Source of the DNA: Paenilisteria portnoyi
GTDB taxonomy: Bacteria > Bacillota > Bacilli > Lactobacillales > Listeriaceae
Length of the DNA stretch: 64,000 nucleotides
Reading direction: 5' to 3'
NCBI RefSeq assembly: GCF_014322795.1
Contig: NZ_JAASTT010000001.1
Span: 124,001 to 188,000, forward strand
A program made the position numbers and the translations under genes. Positions 1 through 8,157 of this stretch are shown piece by piece. The notes under the pieces are model-generated. The model was given only the letters and a program-made list of their open reading frames with translations, was not told the origin of the DNA and did no database searches. Numbering within the stretch: the first letter of the stretch is position 1; every line of letters starts with the position of its first letter.

Positions 1-803
1 AGTTGTTGGATGACTAAATCGACGAGTGTGACGTCCCCTGAGCCGTATATGTAAGCCCCGTCGCGCTTAATAATTTCTTCTTCTGTCTCCGCAATCAACC
101 GCAACGCTTCTTCTCTTGTTGTTGCGGAAGCAGTAAGTCGGATGACAACTTCATTTTCCCCGGCATAGGTCGCAATGGTCGGGTTGGTTTGTGATGCAAT
201 CATATCTTTTAAATCGTCCGCTAATTTCGACTCGCCAATGCCGAAAAAACGTATTATTTTGGATTCTAATATAATTTCGCGCTCGCTATTTTTTAGTAGC
301 AGTGGTTTGGCGTATTTCGTAAACATTGGTTGCATTTCTGATGGTGGACCAGGAAGTAAAATATAGGTATGCGCCTTTTCTTCTAGGAACATGCCAGCCG
401 CAAAGCCGAAATCATTGGACAAAACCTGCGAACCTGCGATGATTTCTGCTTGGCGTTTATTATTTTCGGACATCTTGTCTTTTCTAGCCGCAAAAAAATT
501 CTCTATTCTTGTCAGATGCTCGGTATCATACATGATTCCTTTTGCCAGATATCCTGCTAGAACTTGTTTGGTAATATCGTCTTCTGTCGGTCCTAATCCA
601 CCTGAAAAGATCAGGATATCGCTGCGTTTCTCGGCAATTTCAATGACTTTTTTCAAGCGTTCAGGGTTATCTCCAACAACGGTATGATGGTATACATAAA
701 CGCCACATTCAGCAAGCTCTTTTGATATGAAGGCGGCATTAGAATTCACGATTTGTCCTAACAATAGTTCGGTTCCAACTGCAATAATTTCTGCACTACG
801 CAT
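1..803 (-). CDS. cinA: CinA family protein, 3' part outside window
   Basis: Competence/damage-inducible protein CinA. The family recycles NMN as a pyrophosphatase/deamidase and lies beside recA in Firmicutes. The visible 267 codons start MRSAEIIAVGTELLLGQ, the molybdopterin-binding-like (MoCF) N-terminal domain, and include SGGLGPTEDD and LLPGPPSEM, both typical of this domain. The C-terminal deamidase domain is cut off by the window edge. The ATG at 803 is preceded by AGAAAGGACG. The order pgsA-cinA (then presumably recA) is the conserved Listeria/Bacillus order. Family assignment is firm. The exact enzymatic activity is inferred from relatives. Confidence 0.95.
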   Translation of the reverse strand, partial: MRSAEIIAVGTELLLGQIVNSNAAFISKELAECGVYVYHHTVVGDNPERLKKVIEIAEKRSDILIFSGGLGPTEDDITKQVLAGYLAKGIMYDTEHLTRIENFFAARKDKMSENNKRQAEIIAGSQVLSNDFGFAAGMFLEEKAHTYILLPGPPSEMQPMFTKYAKPLLLKNSEREIILESKIIRFFGIGESKLADDLKDMIASQTNPTIATYAGENEVVIRLTASATTREEALRLIAETEEEIIKRDGAYIYGSGDVTLVDLVIQQ

Positions 804-858
804 AAAAACACGTCCTTTCTACTTCTTATATATTACAACTTCTTATTTGAAAGACAAG

Positions 859-896
859 AAAAACGACCTATCCTAGTTGATAGATCGTTTTTTTTA
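859..896 (-). terminator. Rho-independent terminator after pgsA
   Basis: Minus strand: a 13-bp stem (AAAACGATCTATC pairing with GATAGGTCGTTTT, one wobble) around CTAGTT-like loop bases, followed by a T-rich tail. It starts just after the pgsA stop codon and separates pgsA from cinA. Confidence 0.85.
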
Positions 897-897
897 A

Positions 898-1476
898 TTA
901 CATAGAACCTTTGAAGATATTCCGGTTTTTGTAGAAATAATCCCAGCCTGACCAGACAGTGAAGAAGGCACAAACATATAGGAATACAAGGTCAATGCGA
1001 ATACCGGTCCATTCGAACGGCCAGTTGTGAAGCAGCAATAGTGGGATTGCAATCATTTGTGTAAATGTCTTGATTTTACCCAGTTGCCCAGCTGCCATTA
1101 CTTCGCCGCCTTCTACAAGGAGTAAACGCAAGCCTGTTACCGCAAACTCGCGGCTGATGATGATAATGATAACCCAAGATGGTGCAAGATGTTGTTCTAC
1201 TAAAATGATAAAGGCCGCAGCGACAAGCAATTTGTCGGCTAACGGATCGGCAAATTTACCGAAGTTTGTAATTAGGTTATACTTCCTCGCTAAATGGCCG
1301 TCAAACCAGTCTGTTAACGCGGCTACAATGAAAATAATTGCAGCGATAATGTTAGAAATAGGAATAGTAGAATCAAGCCATGTCACTGTTCCAAGTCCTA
1401 GCGGAGCCACGCATAATACGACAAAAATTGGTATCAGAATGATGCGGGCTACCGTTATTTTATTAGGTAAGTTCAT
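898..1476 (-). CDS. pgsA: CDP-diacylglycerol--glycerol-3-phosphate 3-phosphatidyltransferase
   Basis: Makes phosphatidylglycerol-phosphate from CDP-diacylglycerol and glycerol-3-phosphate, the committed step to phosphatidylglycerol and lipoteichoic acid precursors, in the membrane. The protein is 192 aa, usual for the family, with several hydrophobic helices. The CDP-alcohol phosphotransferase motif is visible as DWFDGHLARKYN followed by GKFADPLADK, giving the DG..AR..G...D...D pattern. I chose the ATG at 1476 (MNLPNKITVARI) because AGAGGGGATG precedes it. A longer in-frame extension runs back into a hairpin and has no ribosome site. It is probably co-transcribed with ymfM upstream. Confidence 0.96.
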   Translation of the reverse strand: MNLPNKITVARIILIPIFVVLCVAPLGLGTVTWLDSTIPISNIIAAIIFIVAALTDWFDGHLARKYNLITNFGKFADPLADKLLVAAAFIILVEQHLAPSWVIIIIISREFAVTGLRLLLVEGGEVMAAGQLGKIKTFTQMIAIPLLLLHNWPFEWTGIRIDLVFLYVCAFFTVWSGWDYFYKNRNIFKGSM

Positions 1477-1517
1477 CTTTTTTTCATCCCCTCTTAAATT
1501 AAAAATATGTAATAATG

Positions 1518-1583
1518 CAGCGTGGCAATAAACGCTTATTTTCATGCTTGATGCAAGAGGAGTAAGCATTTATCGCCACGCTG
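1518..1583 (-). promoter_or_regulatory. Long hairpin between ymfM and pgsA
   Basis: A 23-base inverted repeat (1518-1540 and 1561-1583) with a 20-base loop. Read as minus-strand RNA, two of the three differences become G-U wobbles, so the structure fits a leftward transcript. No U tract follows directly, so it looks less like a terminator than a processing site or regulatory stem in the ymfM-pgsA message. Function is unknown. Confidence 0.6.
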
Positions 1584-1597
1584 TCATAAAAAATCTG

Positions 1598-2557
1598 TTA
1601 TTCCGCACTACTGTCTGAACTAGTATCAGACGAATCGGAAGTTGTTCCAGTATCTGTACTTGCAGCCAGATTAATCGTTAATTTTTGCGTAATGGAATCT
1701 TTAGCTAATTCCGCCGCTTGATCATTGATTTTCATTGTTACTGGTGTGGCATTTCCGACGGTTATCTTGGCAGATTTACTGCTTGCCAAATCGAATGTTT
1801 TCGTTTCACCGTCAGCGATAATACCGCCAAAGATGCTTGAATCAGCGTCGTCGGTTACTTGAATCCAACTTTCGCCACCAGATAAGGTGAATGTTACAGA
1901 AAGCTTGTCTGCGTTAGAAACGGTGTATGTCGTTGCATTTCCAGACGTTTCAGCTTTAATTTCTGTTTTCTTTGGTTCTTCTTTTTTCTCAGGTGTTGTA
2001 TCTTTTTTAGTATCTTCTTTTTTGGTTGTTGTGTCTTTCTTGGTGTCGGAATCACTCTTCGTTCCGTCGTCCACTTTGATCGTTGAATCCCCAGTGCTCG
2101 TGTTATTTACTTCATTACCTGATCCGCCAGCGTTGTAGAAGGCGAAATACCAAATTACGAAGCCGATAACGACGATGAATAGGGCAATCAGAATTTTTGG
2201 AACGAGTCCGAATACGGAATGTGTTGTATGCGGATTGTCATTGCCCGGTTGACTTGCAGCCAGTGGAGCGCGACGTTGCTGTGCGCGTGTGATCTGCTCG
2301 TTTACAACGGCTTCTTGACTCGTAGCTGGAACTTCATTCTCAAATTCTTGAAAAAGTTCTTCGCTATTTAAATCAACAGCCTCTGCGTACTGCTTAATAA
2401 ACGCGCGTGCATAAAATTTACCTGGCATTACAGCATAATTGCCTTCTTCAATTGCGACAAGATAGCGCTTTTGAATCTTTGTTATTTGTTGTAGATCATC
2501 AAGACTGAGACCTTTTGTTCGCCTTGCATTTTTGAGTTTCTCACCTAGTTCGGTCAA
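1598..2557 (-). CDS. ymfM: RodZ/YmfM-like membrane helix-turn-helix protein
   Basis: RodZ-type cell-shape protein. RodZ links the MreB cytoskeleton to the wall elongation machinery. The 319 aa show an N-terminal cytoplasmic helix-turn-helix domain (about residues 1-75, with LDDLQQITKIQKRYLVAIEEG), one transmembrane helix at about 120-141, a low-complexity Asp/Lys/Thr/Ser linker (about 145-205) and an extracellular C-terminal beta domain of the DUF4115 type ending in a Ser/Thr/Asp-rich tail. It lies upstream of pgsA in the conserved ymfI-ymfM-pgsA order. Architecture is seen directly. The role is taken from family knowledge. Confidence 0.9.
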   Translation of the reverse strand: MTELGEKLKNARRTKGLSLDDLQQITKIQKRYLVAIEEGNYAVMPGKFYARAFIKQYAEAVDLNSEELFQEFENEVPATSQEAVVNEQITRAQQRRAPLAASQPGNDNPHTTHSVFGLVPKILIALFIVVIGFVIWYFAFYNAGGSGNEVNNTSTGDSTIKVDDGTKSDSDTKKDTTTKKEDTKKDTTPEKKEEPKKTEIKAETSGNATTYTVSNADKLSVTFTLSGGESWIQVTDDADSSIFGGIIADGETKTFDLASSKSAKITVGNATPVTMKINDQAAELAKDSITQKLTINLAASTDTGTTSDSSDTSSDSSAE

Positions 2558-2591
2558 TTTTAAACACCTACCATTACATAAAATCTTTTTC

Positions 2592-3326
2592 TTACCTCAT
2601 AAACCATCCACCATCTAGACGCATCGTTTGTCCAGTTATATAACTTGCGCGCTCGCTTGCTAAAAAGACGACCACTTCCCCAACCTCACTCGGTTTTGCA
2701 AATCGGTGCATCGGGATATCCGTTAATAGAGCTGTCTTCTCTTCCTCGTCAAAAAGGTGATTCATTTTTGTATCTACCATTCCTGGAGATACTACATTAA
2801 CAGTTGTGCCTGATGCGGCTACTTCTTGAGCCAGCGCTTTACAAAAAGCAATCTGCGCTCCTTTTACAGCCGAATAAGCCACTTCCATCGCAGCCCCAAC
2901 TTCTCCCCAGATAGAACTAATAAAAATAATTCGTCCAGCGTCACTTCGTTGCAACTTCGGAATCCATTTCTGCAATAATTGCATCGGAAAATGAACATGG
3001 ATATCCCATAAATTCTTTATCTCCTGGTCAGGCATGTCTTGGAATAAGCCATAATAGCTATTTCCAGCAGCGTGAACAAATACATCTAATTGAAAAATTG
3101 ATTCTTGCAACCGTGATATGGCCTCAGAATTAGTAAAATCAGCTTGAATCGGGATAACATCCACCTCAAAAAGAACTAACTCTTCTCGCAGTAGTGCAAT
3201 CGCCTTCTCGTTACGATAATAATGTAAATATAGGTGAAATCCTTGTTTTGCAAGCGCAATCGCGATTTCTCTCCCTATGTCTCCACTCGCTCCAGTAACT
3301 AGCGCGTATTTCGTATCTTCTCTCAA
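2592..3326 (-). CDS. ymfI: SDR family oxidoreductase (YmfI)
   Basis: Short-chain dehydrogenase/reductase resembling 3-oxoacyl-[ACP] reductases. The substrate in this family branch is not established. The cofactor motif TGASGDIG is at the N-terminus, with the catalytic Ser in ISSIWGE, and Tyr/Lys in YSAVK. The C-terminus GQTMRLDGGW is typical of the FabG class. I chose the TTG at 3326 (LREDTKYALVTG) because AGAAGGGA lies nine bases before it. An ATG at 3362 is in frame but lacks a clear ribosome site. It lies between the M16 peptidase pair and ymfM, as in Bacillus. Confidence 0.88.
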   Translation of the reverse strand: MREDTKYALVTGASGDIGREIAIALAKQGFHLYLHYYRNEKAIALLREELVLFEVDVIPIQADFTNSEAISRLQESIFQLDVFVHAAGNSYYGLFQDMPDQEIKNLWDIHVHFPMQLLQKWIPKLQRSDAGRIIFISSIWGEVGAAMEVAYSAVKGAQIAFCKALAQEVAASGTTVNVVSPGMVDTKMNHLFDEEEKTALLTDIPMHRFAKPSEVGEVVVFLASERASYITGQTMRLDGGWFMR

Positions 3327-3474
3327 AGCCGATGATTCCCTTCTATCCATTTCTTTCATCATAGCATGACTCGTCTCAAAATACCATTTTTTTTATCAAG
3401 TTAAAGAAATCTTAAAGATTCTCAGCATGGTGGAAGTCATGTGAAGCAGTTTGTCAGGGGTCCGCCACAGGCTT

Positions 3475-4758
3475 TCACTCAGGAACAATTTGGAATGTTG
3501 TTATACGATCCTCTATATAAATTCGTTTCAAGAAAGCTTCTACATCCGCTACCGTAACAGCTTCAATGGCAGGTAAGATGTCAAATAAAGATGCTTCTTC
3601 AAAAATATATTGCGAAAACTGGTTTGCGATAAATTCCGGTGAATTCAACGAGCGCAGGAATTGCCCCATTTTTTTGCGTTTTAGAAGTTCCAAATCGGTT
3701 TCTTTAAATCCAGTTTTTAAGGCTTTTTCGAACGTTTCCTTAATTTTTTGTTCCTGTAAATCTGGGTCTTTTGCGTCGCCACCAACTAGAACAAAGGAGA
3801 AGCTGTCTTGTAAACTATAATCAAATCCGAACGTGTCGTCAATAATACCTTGGTCGTATAATTCTAAATAGGCGTCTGATGTCGTGCCAAACATTAATTC
3901 CAGCAAGATATCTGCGGTCATTTCATGTTGCACAGCCTCTTTTCCACGCAACAAACCGATATCCTCTTTAATCGCTACGAGATTTTTCGCGATTTGAACG
4001 GGGAATTTCAATGTTTTTTTTGCAACAGCTACAGATTTCGGTTCATCTGGGAAATGGCGCTTCACAGGTTTTGCCGGTGCAAATGATTTTTTCGCTTGGT
4101 TATTGCGGACTTGTTCAATCGCTTGTTCCGGATCCACGTTGCCAACGATAAATAGAATCATGTTGCTTGGGTGGTAAAACGTGTTGTAGCAAAGATATAG
4201 CAAGTCTTTGTCGATTTCTGCGATCGATTCGACGGTACCTGCGATGTCAATTTTTACAGGATGATGATGGTACATGTTTTCAATTGCGCCGAAATAAACA
4301 CGGAAATCCGCATCGTCATCGTACATTTGGATTTCTTGCCCAATAATGCCTTTTTCCTTTTCAACAGTCTCTTCTGTAAAATAAGGTTCTTGCACGAAAT
4401 CGATGAGTGTTTCTAGGTTTTCTTCGACGTTAGATGTACTTGAAAAGAGGTATGCCGTGCGTGTGAATGATGTGAAAGCATTGGTGAAAGCGCCTTTTTC
4501 ACCGAATTTGAAAAACACATCGCCATCTTCTTTTTCGAAAAGTTTATGCTCTAAGAAATGCGCAATACCATCTGGAACGCGCGTGAATGCTTCTTGACCT
4601 AGTGGCACGAATTCATTGTCAATCGAGCCATAATTCGTGGTGAAAATCGCGAAAGTCTTGCTAAAACCGTGTTTTGGCAGAACATATACTTGTAAACCAT
4701 TATCTAACGTTTCATAATAAACAGCTTCTTTTAATTGATCGTAGCTTTTTTTATTCAT
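3475..4758 (-). CDS. ymfH: M16 family metallopeptidase with intact HxxEH (YmfH)
   Basis: Processing-peptidase-like zinc protease. The inverted zinc motif is visible as H67-F-L-E70-H71 in GIAHFLEHKLFE, with a downstream acidic helix (EKEKGIIGQEIQMYDDD) that would supply the third ligand. It is 427 aa, the length of YmfH-type subunits. The start overlaps the end of ymfF by 8 bases, so the two are translationally coupled. By analogy with other M16 pairs, this is the catalytic subunit and YmfF the non-catalytic partner. The native substrate is unknown. Confidence 0.92.
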   Translation of the reverse strand: MNKKSYDQLKEAVYYETLDNGLQVYVLPKHGFSKTFAIFTTNYGSIDNEFVPLGQEAFTRVPDGIAHFLEHKLFEKEDGDVFFKFGEKGAFTNAFTSFTRTAYLFSSTSNVEENLETLIDFVQEPYFTEETVEKEKGIIGQEIQMYDDDADFRVYFGAIENMYHHHPVKIDIAGTVESIAEIDKDLLYLCYNTFYHPSNMILFIVGNVDPEQAIEQVRNNQAKKSFAPAKPVKRHFPDEPKSVAVAKKTLKFPVQIAKNLVAIKEDIGLLRGKEAVQHEMTADILLELMFGTTSDAYLELYDQGIIDDTFGFDYSLQDSFSFVLVGGDAKDPDLQEQKIKETFEKALKTGFKETDLELLKRKKMGQFLRSLNSPEFIANQFSQYIFEEASLFDILPAIEAVTVADVEAFLKRIYIEDRITTFQIVPE

Positions 4759-6034
4759 TTGAATCGGCTCCTTTGCTTAGGAAATAGATCGTGTCGAGTT
4801 CAAACGATTCTGCGGCAGCAACTACTTCTTCTTTTGTAACCTCGGAAATGCGTTTTAACCAGTTTGTCAGGTCAAGATTTGCTTTTTTCAATGTGTTATT
4901 ATAGGCAAGTTCAATCAGGCCTTGCGCTTGGTCATTAGCCTCTAGCAACTGATTCGATAGCATCGCTTTGGTCTGAGATAACTCTTCTTCTGTGAAATCG
5001 CCGGCTTGCATCGCGCCCACTTGTTCTTTGATGATTGTCAGCGCTTGATCATAATTTTTCTCATCAATACCCGCAGAAATCAGCATGAAACCGTGGAACG
5101 AGTCAATTCGACTACTCGCGTAATACGCCAAACTTGCTTTTTCACGAACATTAATAAAAATTTTCGAGTTAGCAAAGCCACCAAGTAAACCGTTGGCGAG
5201 CTGTAATGGCACATAGGCTTCTTCACCGAACAAAATATTTGTGCGATATCCAAGGACTAGTTTTCCCTGATTGATTGGTTGATTTTCTTTGACTGTGTTG
5301 ACGTTTTGAGGATGAATAGGCGCTATGACATCCAAATCACGGTATTCCCGGTTCGCAAATGGAAGCTCTTTAATAAGCGGAATAACGTCCTCTTTCTGTA
5401 CATCACCACAAATGAATAAATCAATCGTATCTTCGGCTAAAAATTGTTGGTAATAGTCATATAAATCAGCACTCGTGATGTTTGGGATGTCTTCCAACAC
5501 GCCAGCCGCACCATATTTATAGTTCTCATCAGCGAACATGATCTCGGTTAAACGTTTGTTGGCATAACGAATTTTGTCATCATAGACACTTTCCAAGCGT
5601 TGTGCCAAATTCTCTTTTTCACGGGCAACGGTTGCATCATGAAAGCTACCATTTGTCACATTAGGGTTGAAAATGATTTCCTGAATCAGCGTGAAGGCTT
5701 GTTGGAGCAACGTGTCGCCATTAGGCACAAATTGGCCATCAACCATATCGAGAACAGCCGTAATAATATGCTCATTCCCTTTTTTGTCCACAGATGCATA
5801 AAAATTAGCCCCATATAAGCTCGCTAATTCTTTACGGAAAGCAGTTTGTGTCGGATATTTCTTCGTATTTGTTTCAATTAATGCCGCGATTAATGCGCGT
5901 TTTGTTGTTGTAGCACGGTCGAGTGGTGCTCTGAATTTAAATACAATTTTATTGGATTTATATTTGTCAGAAGGAATAAGCGTTAACTGAATGGCGCCAA
6001 CTTGTTCTTTATATTCCTGTTTTTGAGTTGTCAT
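4751..6034 (-). CDS. ymfF: M16-like peptidase partner subunit (YmfF)
   Basis: Second member of the M16 pair. It has the M16 fold signature in the C-terminal half (LANGLLGGFANSKIFINVREK, SLAYYASSRID) but no HxxEH in the N-terminal half, so it is probably the non-catalytic subunit of a heterodimer with YmfH. The 427-aa reading starts at the ATG at 6034 (MTTQKQEYKEQV), preceded by AAGGAGGGA. A ten-codon extension without a ribosome site was rejected. A terminator for the neighbouring nup operon lies upstream. Confidence 0.9.
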   Translation of the reverse strand: MTTQKQEYKEQVGAIQLTLIPSDKYKSNKIVFKFRAPLDRATTTKRALIAALIETNTKKYPTQTAFRKELASLYGANFYASVDKKGNEHIITAVLDMVDGQFVPNGDTLLQQAFTLIQEIIFNPNVTNGSFHDATVAREKENLAQRLESVYDDKIRYANKRLTEIMFADENYKYGAAGVLEDIPNITSADLYDYYQQFLAEDTIDLFICGDVQKEDVIPLIKELPFANREYRDLDVIAPIHPQNVNTVKENQPINQGKLVLGYRTNILFGEEAYVPLQLANGLLGGFANSKIFINVREKASLAYYASSRIDSFHGFMLISAGIDEKNYDQALTIIKEQVGAMQAGDFTEEELSQTKAMLSNQLLEANDQAQGLIELAYNNTLKKANLDLTNWLKRISEVTKEEVVAAAESFELDTIYFLSKGADSNE

Positions 6035-6112
6035 AAAAAAATCCCTCCTTATTTGGCTAAGCACTGTTTATTGTACCTTATAATCTCTCGCTAAACAAAT
6101 GCTATAGACTAA

Positions 6113-6154
6113 AAAACACCCAATTTCGCGAATACTGACGAAATCGGGTGTTTG
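6113..6154 (-). terminator. Terminator of the tcsA/nup operon
   Basis: 15-base stem (6114-6128 with 6139-6153, one A/G difference) and a 10-base loop. On the minus strand a run of T follows, directly after the nupQ stop codon. Confidence 0.9.
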
Positions 6155-6157
6155 TGG

Positions 6158-7108
6158 TCATTTTCCTTTGATATAGTTGACGCCATCTGCTTTAGGTGCT
6201 TCGGATTTACCGATAAGACCAACTAGAGCAAAAATCGTTAATACGTATGGCGCAACTTGCAAGTAGACATCTGGAATTCCACTGAAGAATGGTAGTTGTC
6301 CACTGATAATGCTCAGACACTGCGCAAATCCGAAGAAAATCGCAGCTCCCATAGCACCAAGCGGATTCCATTTACCAAAAATCATCGCGGCTAAGGCCAT
6401 ATAACCTTGCCCAGAAATCGTCGCATGACCGAAATCAAGCGTAAAGGATTGGGCGTAAACTGCGCCACCTAGTCCACCTAGAATACCAGAAATGATGACA
6501 CCTTGGTATCTCATCCAACGAACTTTGATTCCCATTGTGTCTGCTGCTAGTGGATGTTCCCCAACTGAGCGAAGACGCAAGCCAAATCGCGTTTTATAGA
6601 TGACGAACCACGATATAATCGCTACAAGAATCGCTACATAACTCATGACTGGGACGTTTTTGAAGAAAATATCGCCAATCACTGGAATATCTTTTAAAAC
6701 CGGGATATCTGGTTTTCCGAAATAGTGTTTAATTTGATCGGTTTGCCCTTTGTCATAGATAACTTTGACAAGAAATAGGGAAATACCGAGTGCTAAAAAG
6801 TTAATCGCGACACCACTGATAACATGGTCAGCGCGGAAATTAATCGTTGCAACGGCATGTACAAGTGAGAAAACGCCACCGACAAACATACCGGCTAAAA
6901 GCGCAACCCAAGGCGTCCAGTCACCGAAGACATCGGCAAACGTCAAGTTAAAGACGATTGATGAGAAGGCCCCCATAATCATCATACCTTCGAGACCGAT
7001 ATTGACAACCCCGCCTCGTTCAGAGAAAACGCCACCGAGCGCTGTGAAAATGAGTGGTCCAGCCATTAATAATGTACTAGAGACAATAATCGCTAAAGTC
7101 GAAATCAT
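6158..7108 (-). CDS. nupQ: Nucleoside ABC transporter permease (NupQ-like)
   Basis: Second integral membrane permease of a BmpA-type (nucleoside/simple sugar) ABC importer. It is 316 aa with about eight hydrophobic helices and the family motif GFRLRSVGEHP-like segment (GLRLRSVGEHPLAADTMGI), the cytoplasmic coupling loop. It overlaps nupP by 4 bases and ends the operon at a strong terminator. Together with NupP, NupO and the TcsA lipoprotein it should import nucleosides, the role known for NupNOPQ in Bacillus subtilis. Specificity here is inferred. Confidence 0.92.
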   Translation of the reverse strand: MISTLAIIVSSTLLMAGPLIFTALGGVFSERGGVVNIGLEGMMIMGAFSSIVFNLTFADVFGDWTPWVALLAGMFVGGVFSLVHAVATINFRADHVISGVAINFLALGISLFLVKVIYDKGQTDQIKHYFGKPDIPVLKDIPVIGDIFFKNVPVMSYVAILVAIISWFVIYKTRFGLRLRSVGEHPLAADTMGIKVRWMRYQGVIISGILGGLGGAVYAQSFTLDFGHATISGQGYMALAAMIFGKWNPLGAMGAAIFFGFAQCLSIISGQLPFFSGIPDVYLQVAPYVLTIFALVGLIGKSEAPKADGVNYIKGK

Positions 7109-8157
7109 TTTGTTTTCGCCCCCTTCGCAAATTTATCCATTGCCCAGCGGATAATATAACTGGATGCAACGAAGAAGATAATAAGCGCGATAACCACGTT
7201 TACTAGCTCATTTGGAACTCCAGCGACAGCAGGCATGTTTAGCGATCCTACTTTTAGCGCTCCGAATAGAATGGCAGAGAAAATAATACCGATTGGTGAG
7301 TTACCGCCAAGTAAAGCAACGGCAATACCATCAAATCCAGTACCAGGAGATGTCGGTAATACGTAAGCTGTACCGTAGTTTCCAAGGCCTTCCATTGCGC
7401 CTGCAAGTCCGGCAAGTCCACCTGCGATAATCATCGAGATGACAATTGTTTTCGCGACGCTCATCCCTGCATATTTAGAGGCATTTTGGTTGAATCCGAC
7501 TGATTTCAGCTCATAACCAAATGTCGTTTTATTGATGACAAGCCACATGATAAGTGCGCAGCCGACCGCAATCAAGATTCCCCAGTGAAGTGACGAGTAT
7601 TGCGTCATTTCTTGTAGGAAAGGTGATTGAAGAGAAGCCGATGCTGGAACTTCTTTTGTTTTGTCCATTTGTTTCGTGAGGACGTTTTGCACGATATAGT
7701 TGAAAATATATAGCGCTGTATAGTTTAACATGATCGTTACGATAACTTCATTCACTTTTAGCGTGGCTTTTAGAATACCGGGAATGAAAGCCCAGAAAGC
7801 ACCACAGATGATACCTGCTAAAAGAGCAAGTGGTAAGTGAATCCATTTATCTAAGCCGTCGAATGTTAAGCCGACCGCAACGGCACCAATCCACCCCATT
7901 AGGAGTTGACCTTCTGCCCCGATATTGAAAAGTCCGGCTTTGAAGGCGATTGCGATGGAGAGACCGACTAAGATATAAGGCGTTGCTTGGCGGATTGTTT
8001 CTCCAAGGTAGAAGGAATCGCCGAATGCACCTTGGAATAGGGCAATGTAGGCATCCACTGGATTATACCCGAAAAGTAACATGATGAGGGCTCCGAAAAG
8101 TAAGCCAAGGATAACAGCTGTAATCGGGATGACGAGGGCTTGTATTTTCTTAGACAT
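7105..8157 (-). CDS. nupP: Nucleoside ABC transporter permease (NupP-like)
   Basis: First permease of the same importer, 350 aa, multiple hydrophobic helices, with the coupling-loop segment FGYELKSVGFNQNASKYAG and the motif FNIGAEGQLLMG seen in YufP/NupP proteins. It overlaps nupO by 8 bases and nupQ by 4, the tight coupling expected for a heterodimeric membrane channel. Membrane topology is evident from the sequence. The nucleoside substrate is from family knowledge. Confidence 0.93.
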   Translation of the reverse strand: MSKKIQALVIPITAVILGLLFGALIMLLFGYNPVDAYIALFQGAFGDSFYLGETIRQATPYILVGLSIAIAFKAGLFNIGAEGQLLMGWIGAVAVGLTFDGLDKWIHLPLALLAGIICGAFWAFIPGILKATLKVNEVIVTIMLNYTALYIFNYIVQNVLTKQMDKTKEVPASASLQSPFLQEMTQYSSLHWGILIAVGCALIMWLVINKTTFGYELKSVGFNQNASKYAGMSVAKTIVISMIIAGGLAGLAGAMEGLGNYGTAYVLPTSPGTGFDGIAVALLGGNSPIGIIFSAILFGALKVGSLNMPAVAGVPNELVNVVIALIIFFVASSYIIRWAMDKFAKGAKTK

